DNA of 64,000 bases from Lachnospiraceae bacterium (GCA_022766245.1 JALEPL010000033.1:23069-87068); one strand, 5' to 3'. Positions 42,373-52,134 are shown, counted from the first letter of the stretch. Program-made: numbers and translations. Notes: a model not told the origin generated them from the sequence alone.

Positions 42373-44112
42373 TTATTCCGAAATTTTTTCGATGTTTTTT
42401 ATATCAGGCGTAATCGCCATGGAATAATTGGTATAGTAGATGACATAACCGGCCACCGCACCGTTGGGCTTTTTCACATTTTTACGTTGCAGATAATCAA
42501 TTTCCACTTTTTCGTTGTCGCGACCCTTGGAATAATAGCCGGCCAGTCTGGCGGCTTCCTCAAAGGTGGCATCCGGCAACTCTTTTCCCTCTGTGCGTAC
42601 GATGACGTGGGAACCGGGCATTCCTTTGGCGTGGAACCACCAGTCTCCTCCATTTGCAAACTTAAAAGTGAGCTCATCATTCTGAAAATTATTTTTTCCA
42701 ACATAGATATCAAATCCATCGGAGGAGCGATAGTGAAAGGGCTTGCTTTTGGTGGATTTCTTTTTGCCGGTATTTTTGCGGCGTAGATAACCATAGGTAA
42801 CAAGTTCTTCCCGAATCTGTGACAGATCATCCTCTGTTTCGGCAATATCCAGTGCATTTAGAATGGATTCTAAATGGGCTATTTCCATCCGGGTTCCTTC
42901 CAGCTGAGTGGAAAGGGCTTCGGCAGTACGCTTCAGCTTGTTGTAGCGCGCAAAGTATTTCTGGGCATTTAAAAGCGGGGACAGGGTAGGATCCAACGGG
43001 ATGTTCATGGGCTGGTTGGTGTAGTAGTTTAGAACTTCCACAGAGGAAGCGCCTTCCACAGCCTGATATCCATAGGTGTTTAGCAGTTCGCCGTATATTT
43101 TGTATTTATCTTTCTTCTCGGTATCTTTCATCTGTTTTTCCTGAAGAACCAGCTTTTTTTGGTTGCGCTCCAGTAAAGTGGTGATGTGACGGCGCAGATC
43201 AGCTGATTTCTGACGAATTCGTGTGTAGCTGTTTCTCTTTGCGTAGTACGTTTCCAGTACCACAGAGATGGAAAATTCCTGCTGAATGGTAAGATCCTGA
43301 TACTGGGTCGGGAGAAGAGCGGAAAAATCCACAGGCTCATCTCCCTGGTAAATGATACAGGGTGAGAAATGATTTTCACGAATATCGTTCATTACATGGT
43401 CAAATACATGGTAAAAATGCAGGCGAAGGTCAGCAGAGAGACTGGCAGTTGCATCATCTGCATCCAAAGAGGCTCTGTGACAGATTTCGTTGGCACTGGG
43501 GGTACTGATGCCTGTAAAAGAGGATACCAGTGCTTTGGAAAGACTCATGGGCTTTTCACAGACTGTATCGAAAAACTGTTCCTGACTCACAGTTAATGGA
43601 TTCAGCTTGCTCTGAGTATCCGGAATAAAGTAATTGCGTCCCGGCAATACCTCGCGGACGGAGCTGACCTGAGCGGGAACACGCTTGATACTGTCGATGA
43701 TTTTTAAGGTGTTCTCGCAAAAAATAATGTTGCTGTATTTTCCCATCAGCTCTATGATTAGGAGTTTTTTGCACAAATCACCCATCTCATCTAAATGTTC
43801 AATCTCAAACTGAATGATTCGTTCCAGACCGGGCTGCCTGATGGCCGTAATACGCCCATTGGCAATGTGTTTTCGCAGCACCATGCAGAAAAGCGGGGCA
43901 GTCATGGGACTGGGTTTGTTGGAGTCGGTTAGATATACGAAAGGCAGGGATGCACTTGCAGACAGTGCAAGACGTCTGGCACCTTCGTTTGTCTTAATGG
44001 TCAGAAGCAGCTCGTCCGCCTCCGGCTGGGCGATTTTGCTGATTCTTCCGTTTAAAATGGTCTGATTTAATTCTGCTACCAGGTTTGCAACTACAATTCC
44101 GTCAAATGCCAT
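42373..44112 (-). CDS. rqcH: Rqc2 homologue RqcH (NFACT family; FbpA-like)
   Basis: RqcH binds stalled 50S-peptidyl-tRNA complexes and adds C-terminal alanine tails that target nascent chains for degradation. The 579-residue protein has the NFACT-N domain (MAFDGIVVANLVAELNQTILNGRISKIAQPEADELLL), the HhH-like middle, a coiled coil (~280-440, LKRTAEALSTQLEGTRMEIAHLESIL), and NFACT-R (FDIYVGKNNFQNDELTFKFANGGDWWFHAKGMPGSHVIVRT). The family is also annotated as fibronectin-binding. The start at 44112 has GGAGG. It is divergent from yicC. Confidence 0.95.
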   Translation of the reverse strand: MAFDGIVVANLVAELNQTILNGRISKIAQPEADELLLTIKTNEGARRLALSASASLPFVYLTDSNKPSPMTAPLFCMVLRKHIANGRITAIRQPGLERIIQFEIEHLDEMGDLCKKLLIIELMGKYSNIIFCENTLKIIDSIKRVPAQVSSVREVLPGRNYFIPDTQSKLNPLTVSQEQFFDTVCEKPMSLSKALVSSFTGISTPSANEICHRASLDADDATASLSADLRLHFYHVFDHVMNDIRENHFSPCIIYQGDEPVDFSALLPTQYQDLTIQQEFSISVVLETYYAKRNSYTRIRQKSADLRRHITTLLERNQKKLVLQEKQMKDTEKKDKYKIYGELLNTYGYQAVEGASSVEVLNYYTNQPMNIPLDPTLSPLLNAQKYFARYNKLKRTAEALSTQLEGTRMEIAHLESILNALDIAETEDDLSQIREELVTYGYLRRKNTGKKKSTKSKPFHYRSSDGFDIYVGKNNFQNDELTFKFANGGDWWFHAKGMPGSHVIVRTEGKELPDATFEEAARLAGYYSKGRDNEKVEIDYLQRKNVKKPNGAVAGYVIYYTNYSMAITPDIKNIEKISE

Positions 44113-44261
44113 AGCAGGTTCCTCCGTTTCTTGACACAAAAAATTACACTGGTTACAGTATAAGAAAAAATACAAAAAAATTCAATGTGGAACGTAATTA
44201 AAATTTGACTATTAATAGATTTTAAACTATAATACAAATATCTATGCGTAAGGAGATAATC

Positions 44262-45140
44262 ATGGTCAAGAGTATGACAGGCTTTGGCCGCTATGAAGCG
44301 GAAGAGAGCAATCGGAAAATTACAGTAGAGATTAAGTCTGTGAATCATCGTTATCTGGATATGAATGTGAAGCTTCCGAAAAAACTCAGTTTTTTTGAGA
44401 GTAGTGTCCGTAATCTGATGAAAGAATATATGCAGCGTGGTAAAGTGGATATCTTTATTACGTATGAAGATTATAATGAGACAAATTTTTCTTTGAAATA
44501 TAACGAGACTCTGGCCGGAGAATATCTGAAATATCTGAAACGCATGGCAGAACAGTTTGAGCTTCCAAATGATATGACCGTTAGTAAGCTCTCCCGCTAT
44601 CCGGATGTTCTGGTTATGGAGGAGCAGGATACAGATGAAGAGGAGCTTTGGACTCTGTTGGAGAAGGCTCTGCGTGGGGCCGGACAGGAGTTCGTATCTA
44701 CCAGAGAGGGCGAAGGTGAGAGACTTTGCCGGGATCTGGATGGAAAACTTGCCCAGATGCTGATTTATGTAGATGAGATTGAGGCACATGCACCGGAGGT
44801 GCTACAGGATTACCGCGAACGCCTTGCGGCAAAAGTGCAGGAGATTCTTGCAGATACGCAAATGGATGAAGGGCGAATTGCAACAGAAGTTACCATTTAT
44901 GCAGACAGGATTTGTGTGGATGAGGAGACTGTTCGTCTCCGAAGTCATATTGAGGCGATGCGACAGGTGCTGAAAGCGGGAGATGGCATTGGAAGAAAAC
45001 TGGATTTTATTGCCCAAGAGATGAATCGGGAGGCTAACACCATTTTGTCAAAGGCAGGGGATTTGGCTACTTCGGATTTGGGGATTAATCTGAAAACCGA
45101 TATTGAAAAAGTCAGAGAGCAGATACAGAATATTGAATAA
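44262..45140 (+). CDS. yicC: YicC family endoribonuclease-like protein
   Basis: A 292-residue protein with the YicC N-terminus MVKSMTGFGRYEAE and the C-terminal DUF1732 tract GRKLDFIAQEMNREANTILSKAGDLATSDLGINLKTDIEKVREQIQNIE. Members have been reported as endoribonucleases affecting small RNAs; the role in Firmicutes is unclear. AAGGAG precedes the ATG at 44262. It is followed by gmk and rpoZ; the remA gene often found between yicC and gmk in Clostridia is absent here (only 40 bases separate them). Confidence 0.94.
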   Translation: MVKSMTGFGRYEAEESNRKITVEIKSVNHRYLDMNVKLPKKLSFFESSVRNLMKEYMQRGKVDIFITYEDYNETNFSLKYNETLAGEYLKYLKRMAEQFELPNDMTVSKLSRYPDVLVMEEQDTDEEELWTLLEKALRGAGQEFVSTREGEGERLCRDLDGKLAQMLIYVDEIEAHAPEVLQDYRERLAAKVQEILADTQMDEGRIATEVTIYADRICVDEETVRLRSHIEAMRQVLKAGDGIGRKLDFIAQEMNREANTILSKAGDLATSDLGINLKTDIEKVREQIQNIE

Positions 45141-45180
45141 ATGTGACAGAATATCTTGTCAAAGGAGTGATGGATAGAAG

Positions 45181-45816
45181 ATGGGAGAAAGAGGAATATT
45201 AACGGTTGTATCCGGCTTTTCCGGTTCCGGAAAAGGAACCATTATGAAAGAATTGTTAAAAAAATACCCGGGACAGTATGCATTGTCCATTTCTGCCACC
45301 ACACGCGATCCCAGGCCGGGAGAGGAGAACGGCAGAGAGTATTTCTTTAAGACCACAGAGGAGTTTGAACAGATGATTGCAGAAGATGCATTGATTGAGT
45401 ATGCGCAGTATGTGAATCATTATTACGGAACACCCAGAGAGTATGTGGAAAGCCAGCTTTCTGCCGGGAAAGATGTGATCTTAGAGATTGAGATTCAGGG
45501 TGCACTTAAGGTAAAGGAGCGCTATCCGGATACGGTGCTGATGTTTATCTCACCGCCCGGTGCCGAGGAGTTAAAAAAACGTCTGGTAGGCCGTGGAACG
45601 GAAACCATGGACGTAATCGATGCCAGACTTTCCAGAGCAGTAGAGGAGTCTTTAGGAATCGAGAATTACGATTACTTTGTGATCAATGATGTGTTGGAAA
45701 ACTGTGTGGAGGAAGTTCATTCCATCATACAGAACGAACACAGTCGTGTGTCACGTAATATAAATTTAATTAATCAAATCAGAGAAGAGCTGAAGGGCTT
45801 TTCGGAAGGAGAATAA
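45181..45816 (+). CDS. gmk: Guanylate kinase
   Basis: Phosphorylates GMP/dGMP to GDP/dGDP. The 211-residue protein has the P-loop VVSGFSGSGKGTIMKELL, the GMP-binding SISATTRDPRPGEENGREYFF, and EIEIQGALKVKERYPD. It begins 40 bases after yicC and ends 2 bases before rpoZ, a conserved arrangement linking nucleotide supply with the RNA polymerase omega gene. Confidence 0.96.
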   Translation: MGERGILTVVSGFSGSGKGTIMKELLKKYPGQYALSISATTRDPRPGEENGREYFFKTTEEFEQMIAEDALIEYAQYVNHYYGTPREYVESQLSAGKDVILEIEIQGALKVKERYPDTVLMFISPPGAEELKKRLVGRGTETMDVIDARLSRAVEESLGIENYDYFVINDVLENCVEEVHSIIQNEHSRVSRNINLINQIREELKGFSEGE

Positions 45817-45818
45817 TT

Positions 45819-46073
45819 ATGATACATCCATCTTATGTAGAACTTATGAAGGTAGTAAATGACAACGTGGAGATTGGTGAGGAGCCGGTAGTCAACAGCC
45901 GTTATTCTATCGTAATCGCATCCGCAAAGCGTGCAAGACAGATTATCGCAGGGGATGAACCGATGGTAGCCAATGCGAAGGGAAAGAAGCCTCTTTCTAT
46001 TGCAGTGGAAGAACTTTACAACGGAGATGTTCAGATTATGGGTGAGGATAAGGAATCTGACGAGGTAGAGTAA
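45819..46073 (+). CDS. rpoZ: DNA-directed RNA polymerase omega subunit
   Basis: Omega assists assembly and stability of RNA polymerase by latching onto beta-prime. The 84-residue protein has the family features: MIHPSYVELMKVVN, SRYSIVIASAKRARQIIAG and KKPLSIAVEELYNGDV. It lies directly after gmk, as in most Firmicutes. Short acidic C-terminal tail. Confidence 0.94.
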   Translation: MIHPSYVELMKVVNDNVEIGEEPVVNSRYSIVIASAKRARQIIAGDEPMVANAKGKKPLSIAVEELYNGDVQIMGEDKESDEVE

Positions 46074-46187
46074 TTGGAAGGTTTTGGTATGAGATTGGTG
46101 TTTTCCTTTCGGGGAGAATGCCAATTTTCTATATCTATCATGAAAGAATATGATTGATAAAGGAATATTTGAAAGTCGGAGGTTTTC

Positions 46188-47516
46188 ATGAATATATTTT
46201 TTGTCTCCTTAGGCTGTGACAAGAATCTGGTGGATTCAGAGTATATGATCGGTATGTTGCAGGCAAATGGATATACGATTGTAAATGACGAGACTCAGGC
46301 AGACGTGATTGTGGTAAATAGCTGCTGTTTCATCGGTGATGCCAAGGAGGAAAGTATCAATACCATTATTGAAATGGGAGAATATAAGAAAAAGGGACGT
46401 TTAAAAGCCCTGATTGTCACTGGATGTCTGGGACAGAGATATCAGAAAGAAATTGAGCAGGATCTTCCGGAGGTAGATGCTGTGTTGGGCACCAATTCCT
46501 ATGAGCATATTGTAGATGCGGTGAATGAGGTATTGCAGCATAAGCATTATGTAAATATAGGAAGCCTGGAGGGATTGCCCAAGCTTAGCACCAAGCGGTG
46601 CCTTACGACAGGCTTGCAGCGTTATGCGTATCTGAAAATTGCGGAGGGCTGTAATAAGCGTTGCACCTATTGTGTGATTCCTTCGGTTCGTGGCAATTAC
46701 CGCAGTGTGCCCATCGAAGAGTTGGTGGAATCTGCCAGAGAACTGGCGGCTCAGGGCTGTCGGGAACTGATTCTGGTGGCACAGGAAACCACTTTATACG
46801 GTGTGGATCTCTATGGAGAAAAGTCTTTGCATCACCTGCTGGATGAACTGAACAAGATTCCTGAGTTATACTGGATTCGCATCATGTATTGCTATCCGGA
46901 GGAAATATACCCGGAACTGATTGCTTCCATAAAGCGGAACGAGAAAGTCTGTCATTATCTGGATCTACCCATTCAGCATGCCAGTGATGAGGTGTTGCGA
47001 CGTATGGGCAGGAGAACCAATCAGCAGGATTTGGTGCAGATCATCACGAACCTGCGTCAGGAAATACCGGATATTGCACTGCGAACCACAGTGATCTGTG
47101 GTTTTCCGGGAGAGACAGAGGAACAGCATGAGGAACTGATGGGCTTTATCAATGAGATGGAGTTTGATCGTTTGGGTGCCTTTTGCTATTCGGCGGAAGA
47201 GGGAACACCGGCGGCAGAGATGCCGGATCAGGTAGACCCGGAACAGATGCGTCAGTGGCAGGAAGCTGTGATGGAGCTTCAGCAGGAAATTTCCTGTGAC
47301 AAAAATGAGACGCGGATCGGTCAGGAGACCTATGTGTTTATCGAGGGAAAGACTGTGGATGCGGAGAATGTATATGTTGGCAGAACCTACCGGGATGCCC
47401 CTGAGGTGGATGGTCTGGTCTATATACAGACTTCTGAGGAAATACTCACCGGAGAATTTGTGAAAGTTCGTATTACCGGTGCATATGAATATGATTTGAT
47501 AGGAGAGATGATGTAA
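46188..47516 (+). CDS. rimO: Ribosomal protein S12 methylthiotransferase RimO
   Basis: A radical SAM methylthiotransferase that modifies Asp88-type residues of ribosomal protein S12. The 442-residue protein has the N-terminal cluster-binding UPF0004 domain (FFVSLGCDKNLVDSEYM; further Cys in NSCCFIG and VTGCLGQRY), the radical SAM motif EGCNKRCTYCVIPSVRG, and a C-terminal TRAM-like domain. The start SLGCDKNLVDSE distinguishes RimO from MiaB. The stop is immediately followed by the pgsA ATG. Confidence 0.95.
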   Translation: MNIFFVSLGCDKNLVDSEYMIGMLQANGYTIVNDETQADVIVVNSCCFIGDAKEESINTIIEMGEYKKKGRLKALIVTGCLGQRYQKEIEQDLPEVDAVLGTNSYEHIVDAVNEVLQHKHYVNIGSLEGLPKLSTKRCLTTGLQRYAYLKIAEGCNKRCTYCVIPSVRGNYRSVPIEELVESARELAAQGCRELILVAQETTLYGVDLYGEKSLHHLLDELNKIPELYWIRIMYCYPEEIYPELIASIKRNEKVCHYLDLPIQHASDEVLRRMGRRTNQQDLVQIITNLRQEIPDIALRTTVICGFPGETEEQHEELMGFINEMEFDRLGAFCYSAEEGTPAAEMPDQVDPEQMRQWQEAVMELQQEISCDKNETRIGQETYVFIEGKTVDAENVYVGRTYRDAPEVDGLVYIQTSEEILTGEFVKVRITGAYEYDLIGEMM

Positions 47517-48065
47517 ATGAATTTACCAAATAAGCTTACCATGTTTCGTGTGGTGTTGATTCCTTTTTTTGTGATATTTATGTTGGCACCTGTTTGTAGC
47601 GGCTATGCAAATTACATAGCAGTTGCAATCTTTATTATTGCAAGTTTGACGGATCTTTTGGATGGAAAAATTGCAAGAAAATACAATCTTGTGACAGATT
47701 TCGGCAAATTTATGGACCCTTTGGCAGATAAACTGCTGGTATGTTCGGCCATGATCTGTCTGGTGGAAAAGGCTCAGCTTCCTGCCTGGATCGTGATCGT
47801 AATCATTGGACGGGAGTTTATCATCAGTGGTTTTCGTCTGATTGCAGCAGATAATGGCATTGTCATTGCGGCAAGTTATTGGGGCAAGTTCAAGACTACA
47901 TTTCAAATGCTGATGATCATTGTGCTGGTGTTTAACCTGGATTTTAACAATTCGTATGTGTATCTGGCTGGTCAGGTGCTGGCATATATTGCACTGGCAT
48001 TGACAGTCATTTCTCTGGTGGACTATCTGTGGAAAAATAAGGGTGTCTTAAAAGAACAGAAGTAA
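47517..48065 (+). CDS. pgsA: CDP-diacylglycerol-glycerol-3-phosphate 3-phosphatidyltransferase
   Basis: Makes phosphatidylglycerol phosphate, the committed step to acidic phospholipids. The 182-residue membrane protein shows MNLPNKLTMFRVVLIPFFV and the CDP-alcohol transferase motif SLTDLLDGKIARKYNLVTDFGKFMDPLADK (the DG-x2-AR-x8-G-x3-D-x3-D pattern). Its ATG directly abuts the rimO stop codon, so the two are translationally coupled. Confidence 0.95.
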   Translation: MNLPNKLTMFRVVLIPFFVIFMLAPVCSGYANYIAVAIFIIASLTDLLDGKIARKYNLVTDFGKFMDPLADKLLVCSAMICLVEKAQLPAWIVIVIIGREFIISGFRLIAADNGIVIAASYWGKFKTTFQMLMIIVLVFNLDFNNSYVYLAGQVLAYIALALTVISLVDYLWKNKGVLKEQK

Positions 48066-48077
48066 AGGTGTTTGTTT

Positions 48078-48566
48078 ATGAGTGAAAATAAAGCGAGTCT
48101 GGAAGAGCAACTGGTGGCTTGGTTAAAAAAGAAGAATTATACCATTGCTACAGCAGAATCCTGTACCGGTGGACTGGTTGCGGCAACCCTGATTAATGTG
48201 GCGGGAATTTCTCCCTATCTGAAGGAGTCTTATATCACATATTGCGATGATGCAAAGCATCGCATCCTGCATGTTACTTTCGAAACTCTGGAAAGATACA
48301 CTGCAGTCAGCGAAAAATGTGCAGAGGAAATGGTTTGTGGAGTTACGGCTGTGGCGGATGCACAGGTGGGTATCTCTGTCACCGGTATTGCAGGACCGGG
48401 AGGTACAAAGGAATTTCCGGCAGGACTGGTTTACATTGGCAGCAAGGTTGATGAGCAGATATGTGTGGAGTGCTATCATTTTGAGGGGGATCGACAGAGC
48501 GTGCGGGCTCAGGCAGCGCAGGCCGCGTTGCAGCAGACATTGAAGCTATTGGAGGATGAAGGGTGA
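48078..48566 (+). CDS. CinA C-terminal domain (nicotinamide-nucleotide amidase type)
   Basis: A 162-residue protein corresponding only to the C-terminal domain of CinA (PncC-like), which deamidates NMN to nicotinate mononucleotide. Motifs: IATAESCTGGLVAATLINVAGISPYLKESYITY, VGISVTGIAGPGGTKEFPAGLVYIG. The N-terminal molybdopterin-binding-like domain of full CinA is absent, so it is a stand-alone amidase. The ATG at 48078 follows AAAGGTG. It overlaps rsmD by 4 bases. Confidence 0.93.
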   Translation: MSENKASLEEQLVAWLKKKNYTIATAESCTGGLVAATLINVAGISPYLKESYITYCDDAKHRILHVTFETLERYTAVSEKCAEEMVCGVTAVADAQVGISVTGIAGPGGTKEFPAGLVYIGSKVDEQICVECYHFEGDRQSVRAQAAQAALQQTLKLLEDEG

Positions 48567-49114
48567 GAATTATTGCAGGAAAGGGCAGGAGTCTGCCGTT
48601 GAAGACAATAGAGGGAATGGATACCAGACCCACTACGGATCGAATTAAGGAGACATTGTTTAATATGCTTCAGTCTTTTTTGGCGGATTGTGAGTTTTTG
48701 GATCTCTACGCCGGAAGTGGACAGATTGGCTTAGAAGCTGTGAGCAGAGGCGCTGCGCATGCAGTTTTTGTGGAAAATGGAAAACGTGCCGCAGCGTGTA
48801 TTCAGGATAATATTTCTTTTACCAGATTCGATGGGCAGTGTACTCTGATGAATACGGATGTGATGAGTGCGTTACATCAGATGGAAGGAAAACGATATTT
48901 TGATGTGATTTTTATGGATCCTCCCTATGGAAAGTCGCTGGAGAAAGAGGTGCTTACCTATCTTTCGTGCTCCAACATGATAGACGATGGCAGTCTGATC
49001 GTTGTGGAGGCATCTCTGGGTACAGATTTCAGTTATCTGGAGGAATTGGGATTCGTTCTGGAAAAGAGAAAAGCATACAAAACAAACGAGCATGCATTTA
49101 TACGGAAAGGGTAA
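48563..49114 (+). CDS. rsmD: 16S rRNA (guanine(966)-N(2))-methyltransferase
   Basis: Methylates G966 of 16S rRNA. The 183-residue protein begins (GTG start) [36 protein letters not shown] and has the SAM-binding [20 protein letters not shown] and catalytic [14 protein letters not shown] (DPPY). The 4-base overlap with the CinA-like gene implies coupling. It is followed by coaD, the usual rsmD-coaD pairing. Confidence 0.96.
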   Translation: MRIIAGKGRSLPLKTIEGMDTRPTTDRIKETLFNMLQSFLADCEFLDLYAGSGQIGLEAVSRGAAHAVFVENGKRAAACIQDNISFTRFDGQCTLMNTDVMSALHQMEGKRYFDVIFMDPPYGKSLEKEVLTYLSCSNMIDDGSLIVVEASLGTDFSYLEELGFVLEKRKAYKTNEHAFIRKG

Positions 49115-49128
49115 AGGCAAGTATAGAA

Positions 49129-49614
49129 ATGAAAAAAGCAATATATCCGGGCAGCTTTGATCCGGTGACAAACGGACATGTGGATATGATCGTAAGGTCT
49201 GCCAGTATTGTAGATGAATTAGTAGTGGGAGTACTCAATAACAGTGCAAAAAATCCATTGTTTTCTGTGGAGGAACGTGTTAGTATGTTAGAGGAGATTA
49301 CAAAGGATATTCCCAATGTTACTGTGGCATCCTTTGATGGATTGCTGGTGGATTACATGGAACAGATCGGTGCGTCTTTGATTATTCGTGGATTGCGTGC
49401 AGTAACGGATTTTGAATATGAATTGCAGATTGCGCAGACAAATCATCGGGTCAGCCCGGCGGTGGAGACAATTTTTCTCACAACGAATTTGAAGTATTCA
49501 TATTTAAGTTCGACAATTGTAAAGGAAGTTGCAGCTTACGGTGGTGATATTTCACACTTTGTGCCGGAGCAGTTTATCGAACGGATTTACCGGAAATACA
49601 ATATTGTAAAATAA
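49129..49614 (+). CDS. coaD: Phosphopantetheine adenylyltransferase
   Basis: Catalyses the penultimate step of coenzyme A synthesis. The 161-residue protein has [25 protein letters not shown] (with the TxGH nucleotide-binding motif), [28 protein letters not shown] and [24 protein letters not shown]. The track ORF extends upstream into rsmD; the ATG at 49129 is the family start. A coiled-coil gene follows after 12 bases. Confidence 0.96.
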   Translation: MKKAIYPGSFDPVTNGHVDMIVRSASIVDELVVGVLNNSAKNPLFSVEERVSMLEEITKDIPNVTVASFDGLLVDYMEQIGASLIIRGLRAVTDFEYELQIAQTNHRVSPAVETIFLTTNLKYSYLSSTIVKEVAAYGGDISHFVPEQFIERIYRKYNIVK

Positions 49615-49626
49615 GGAGAGTGTATC

Positions 49627-50256
49627 ATGAGCAGCAGAATGGAACAGATTATTGAGGAGATTGAGGAGTACATAGACAATTGCAAATTCCAGCCCTTATC
49701 CAATACCAAAATTGTGGTAAATAAGGATGAACTGGAGGAACTTCTGACCGAGCTTAAAATGAAGACACCGGAGGAGATTAAGCGTTATCAGAAGATTATC
49801 AGCAATAAGGAGGCAATCTTGGCAGATGCCCAGGCAAAAGCAGATGCCATCATTGCGCAGGCTCAGGTGCAGACCAATGAACTGGTCAGTGAGCATCAGA
49901 TTATGCAACAGGCCTATGCTCAGGCAAATGAGGTGGTTATGATTGCCACAAAGCAGGCACAGGAGATTCTGGATAATGCTACCAATGATGCCAACAATAT
50001 TCGTATGGCTGCTATTGAATATACGGATAACAGTTTAAAGAGTGTGGAGGAGATTCTCACCAGAAGCATTTCAAATTATAAGACACGCTATGAGGGTCTT
50101 TTGAATTCTCTGCAGGAGAGCCTGGACGTGGTGGTTGCAAACCGCAGCGAGCTGGTGCCCATGGAGATGGAGCAGGGTATGACTGAGGCCGTTAAGGATG
50201 AAACTCCTGCACAGTCAGAAGCACCGGTAGAGGATTTGACCGGTAAGGAAGAGTAA
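49627..50256 (+). CDS. Coiled-coil protein (DivIVA/ATPase subunit H-like)
   Basis: A 209-residue protein made largely of coiled coil. Residues ~65-150 have heptad-like Ala/Gln-rich repeats (AILADAQAKADAIIAQAQVQTNELVSEHQIMQQAYAQANEVV), and the tail is acidic. Similar Lachnospiraceae proteins tend to be labelled ATPase or vacuolar ATPase subunit H, but no catalytic motif exists. The N-terminal short region plus coil suggests a DivIVA-like scaffolding role in cell shape or division, as inference. It is last in the rimO-coaD gene series and abuts the convergent YlbJ-like gene with no gap. Confidence 0.75.
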   Translation: MSSRMEQIIEEIEEYIDNCKFQPLSNTKIVVNKDELEELLTELKMKTPEEIKRYQKIISNKEAILADAQAKADAIIAQAQVQTNELVSEHQIMQQAYAQANEVVMIATKQAQEILDNATNDANNIRMAAIEYTDNSLKSVEEILTRSISNYKTRYEGLLNSLQESLDVVVANRSELVPMEMEQGMTEAVKDETPAQSEAPVEDLTGKEE

Positions 50257-51168
50257 TCAGAGGAACGGATATATCAGATAGCCGCACAGTCCACTGATTC
50301 CTGCTAATAGCAAATGTGTCAGCACGTATTGTTTCATTGGAAGCTTGGCAGTGTGTACCATGGAGTAGGTTTGGGCGATTCCACATACGCCACCAAAGGC
50401 TGTCAGGGATAGGATACAGGCGTATTTGATTTGTTCAGGCAGAGACGAGCTGCCCAGAAGAGCCACTCCGTTGGTGATTTCCAGTGGGGCTGTGAGGATA
50501 AGCCGCCAGAAAGAAGTGGGACAGTATATTTCAATCAGTTGTGTCAGAATAGAAAAGAGTATGATATACCCTCCCAGTTTGCACATCATTTCAAAACTGT
50601 TCATAATACCGGCATCCAGGATTGAAAAATTGATTTTTAGTCCGGATGTCGTATTTTTTTGCGACGGAAAGATATGTTTAGCTGCAATGAAATGGCCCAA
50701 TACAACCGCTGGCATATATAGACATAATAACGTGGGGAGAAACAGCGTGTTCCTTCCCATTGTATCGTGAACAATGTAGCTGATGATAAAAATAGGACTG
50801 ATGTTATTGCAGACAAGAAAGAGTATGGATGCTTCCTCTTGAGAAATCTGACCGGATGCTACCATCTGACTGCAGATGCGACTACCCATGGGAAATCCAA
50901 ATAGGAATCCGGCTACCAGGGGGAAGGCTCCTTGTCTGCTGCATTTTACCAAAGCTTTTACGAAGGGCTGAAGAAAATACGATAAATAGAGACAGCCATT
51001 GGAATGAATCAAAAGATCTGACAGGATGGCGAAGGGCAGGAGAGCAGGCAGAATGTGTTCATACCATAGCAGCAGTCCGTAAGCAGCGGCTTTTACTGTG
51101 CTAATGGGATGGAGCAGCATCAAAAATAGTAATAAAAAAATGGCAAGGATGGAAATAGATTTTTTCAT
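50257..51168 (-). CDS. ylbJ: YlbJ-like nucleoside-recognition (Gate) membrane protein
   Basis: A 303-residue polytopic membrane protein with segments LLLWYEHILPALLPFAILSDLLI, PLVAGFLFGFPMGSRICSQMVASGQISQEEASILFLVCNNISPIFIISYIV and a second Gate-like half. The FGFPMGS and NNISPIFI tracts fit the sporulation protein YlbJ, which in Bacillus is under sigma-E and adjacent to coaD, as here. Its 3' end directly abuts the coiled-coil gene on the other strand, with no terminator visible. Role in spore formation is inferred from the family. Confidence 0.85.
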   Translation of the reverse strand: MKKSISILAIFLLLFLMLLHPISTVKAAAYGLLLWYEHILPALLPFAILSDLLIHSNGCLYLSYFLQPFVKALVKCSRQGAFPLVAGFLFGFPMGSRICSQMVASGQISQEEASILFLVCNNISPIFIISYIVHDTMGRNTLFLPTLLCLYMPAVVLGHFIAAKHIFPSQKNTTSGLKINFSILDAGIMNSFEMMCKLGGYIILFSILTQLIEIYCPTSFWRLILTAPLEITNGVALLGSSSLPEQIKYACILSLTAFGGVCGIAQTYSMVHTAKLPMKQYVLTHLLLAGISGLCGYLIYPFL

Positions 51169-51211
51169 ATTCTAATATATTGTTATAAATGCTGTTTTAT
51201 GCGATGGAACT

Positions 51212-52036
51212 ATGAGGAAGTATCTTGCAGGACTGATGGTGTTTTTGTTTGCGATGATTGTAGATGTGTCGATGCTGCGTTGCATACATCGCTATGGGGA
51301 GAGCTATGTACCTTTTGATGAAGCTGCCATTAAAAACGTAATCCGCAATCATCAGATTACACCGGAGCAGGTGATTGGACTAAATGAGGCGGAATCGGTA
51401 TATGGATTTTCTGAGCTGGCATTTGCCTATTTTTATTCCAATCTCACAGAGGTTTCGGGATTGGAAAACAGTTATGCGAGATTGTCAGAGCAATATCCGG
51501 CAGAGACCACTTACTGGGTACAGCAGATATCTGCCATTTGGAGTGATATCAAGTATTTCCCTGTGCCGGAAAGTGCCACAGAATCTTATGATGTGAACTT
51601 TGAGGATTCCTGGATGCAGTCTCGAAGCTTTGGTGGCAACAGGGGACATGAGGGCTGCGATATTATGGCAGAGAAGAATAATCGGGGCCTATACCCAGTG
51701 GTCAGTGTCAGCGACGGGGTGGTGGAGCAGATGGGATGGCTTCCCCAGGGAGGATACCGCATCGGGATTCGGAGCAGTCATGGAGCATATTTTTATTATG
51801 CCCATCTTGCAGATTATGAGGAGGGGCTTGAACCGGGAGACGAAGTAGCTGCCGGAGAACTGTTGGGCTTCATGGGAGATACCGGATATTCTGACGTGGA
51901 GGGAACTACAGGAAATTTTGACGTACACCTGCATTTTGGTATATACTTAAATGATGCGGACGGAAAGGAATTCAGTGTGAATTCTTATGCGGTCTTAATG
52001 TATTTAAAGGACAAAAGGCTGGTGTATTCCTATTAA
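51212..52036 (+). CDS. M23 family (LytM-type) metallopeptidase
   Basis: A 274-residue envelope protein with an N-terminal membrane or signal segment (KYLAGLMVFLFAMIVDVSML). The C-terminal M23 domain has the zinc ligands HEGCDI (H-x3-D) and VHLHFGI (H-x-H), all present, so an active endopeptidase acting on peptidoglycan cross-links is expected. Other catalytic-region elements such as SHGAYFYYAHL are conserved. Divergent from the YlbJ-like gene, which may hint at a sporulation or wall-remodelling link. A family C repeat lies just after its stop. Confidence 0.92.
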   Translation: MRKYLAGLMVFLFAMIVDVSMLRCIHRYGESYVPFDEAAIKNVIRNHQITPEQVIGLNEAESVYGFSELAFAYFYSNLTEVSGLENSYARLSEQYPAETTYWVQQISAIWSDIKYFPVPESATESYDVNFEDSWMQSRSFGGNRGHEGCDIMAEKNNRGLYPVVSVSDGVVEQMGWLPQGGYRIGIRSSHGAYFYYAHLADYEEGLEPGDEVAAGELLGFMGDTGYSDVEGTTGNFDVHLHFGIYLNDADGKEFSVNSYAVLMYLKDKRLVYSY

Positions 52037-52049
52037 AGATGCCTTTTTC

Positions 52050-52096
52050 GTAACTGTTCAGAACAGGCCGAATCACTTGCTGATGAGGCCGTAAGA
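52050..52096 (-). repeat. Dispersed repeat, family C (inverted copy)
   Basis: GTAACTGTTCAGAACAGGCCGAATCACTTGCTGATGAGGCCGTAAGA is the inverted form of the units at 17886-17939 and 23693-23747. It sits between the M23 peptidase and the rsuA-like gene. Confidence 0.85.
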
Positions 52097-52134
52097 GATA
52101 CCCTTTTTCCAGGAATAAGAGGAACGGACTCATG

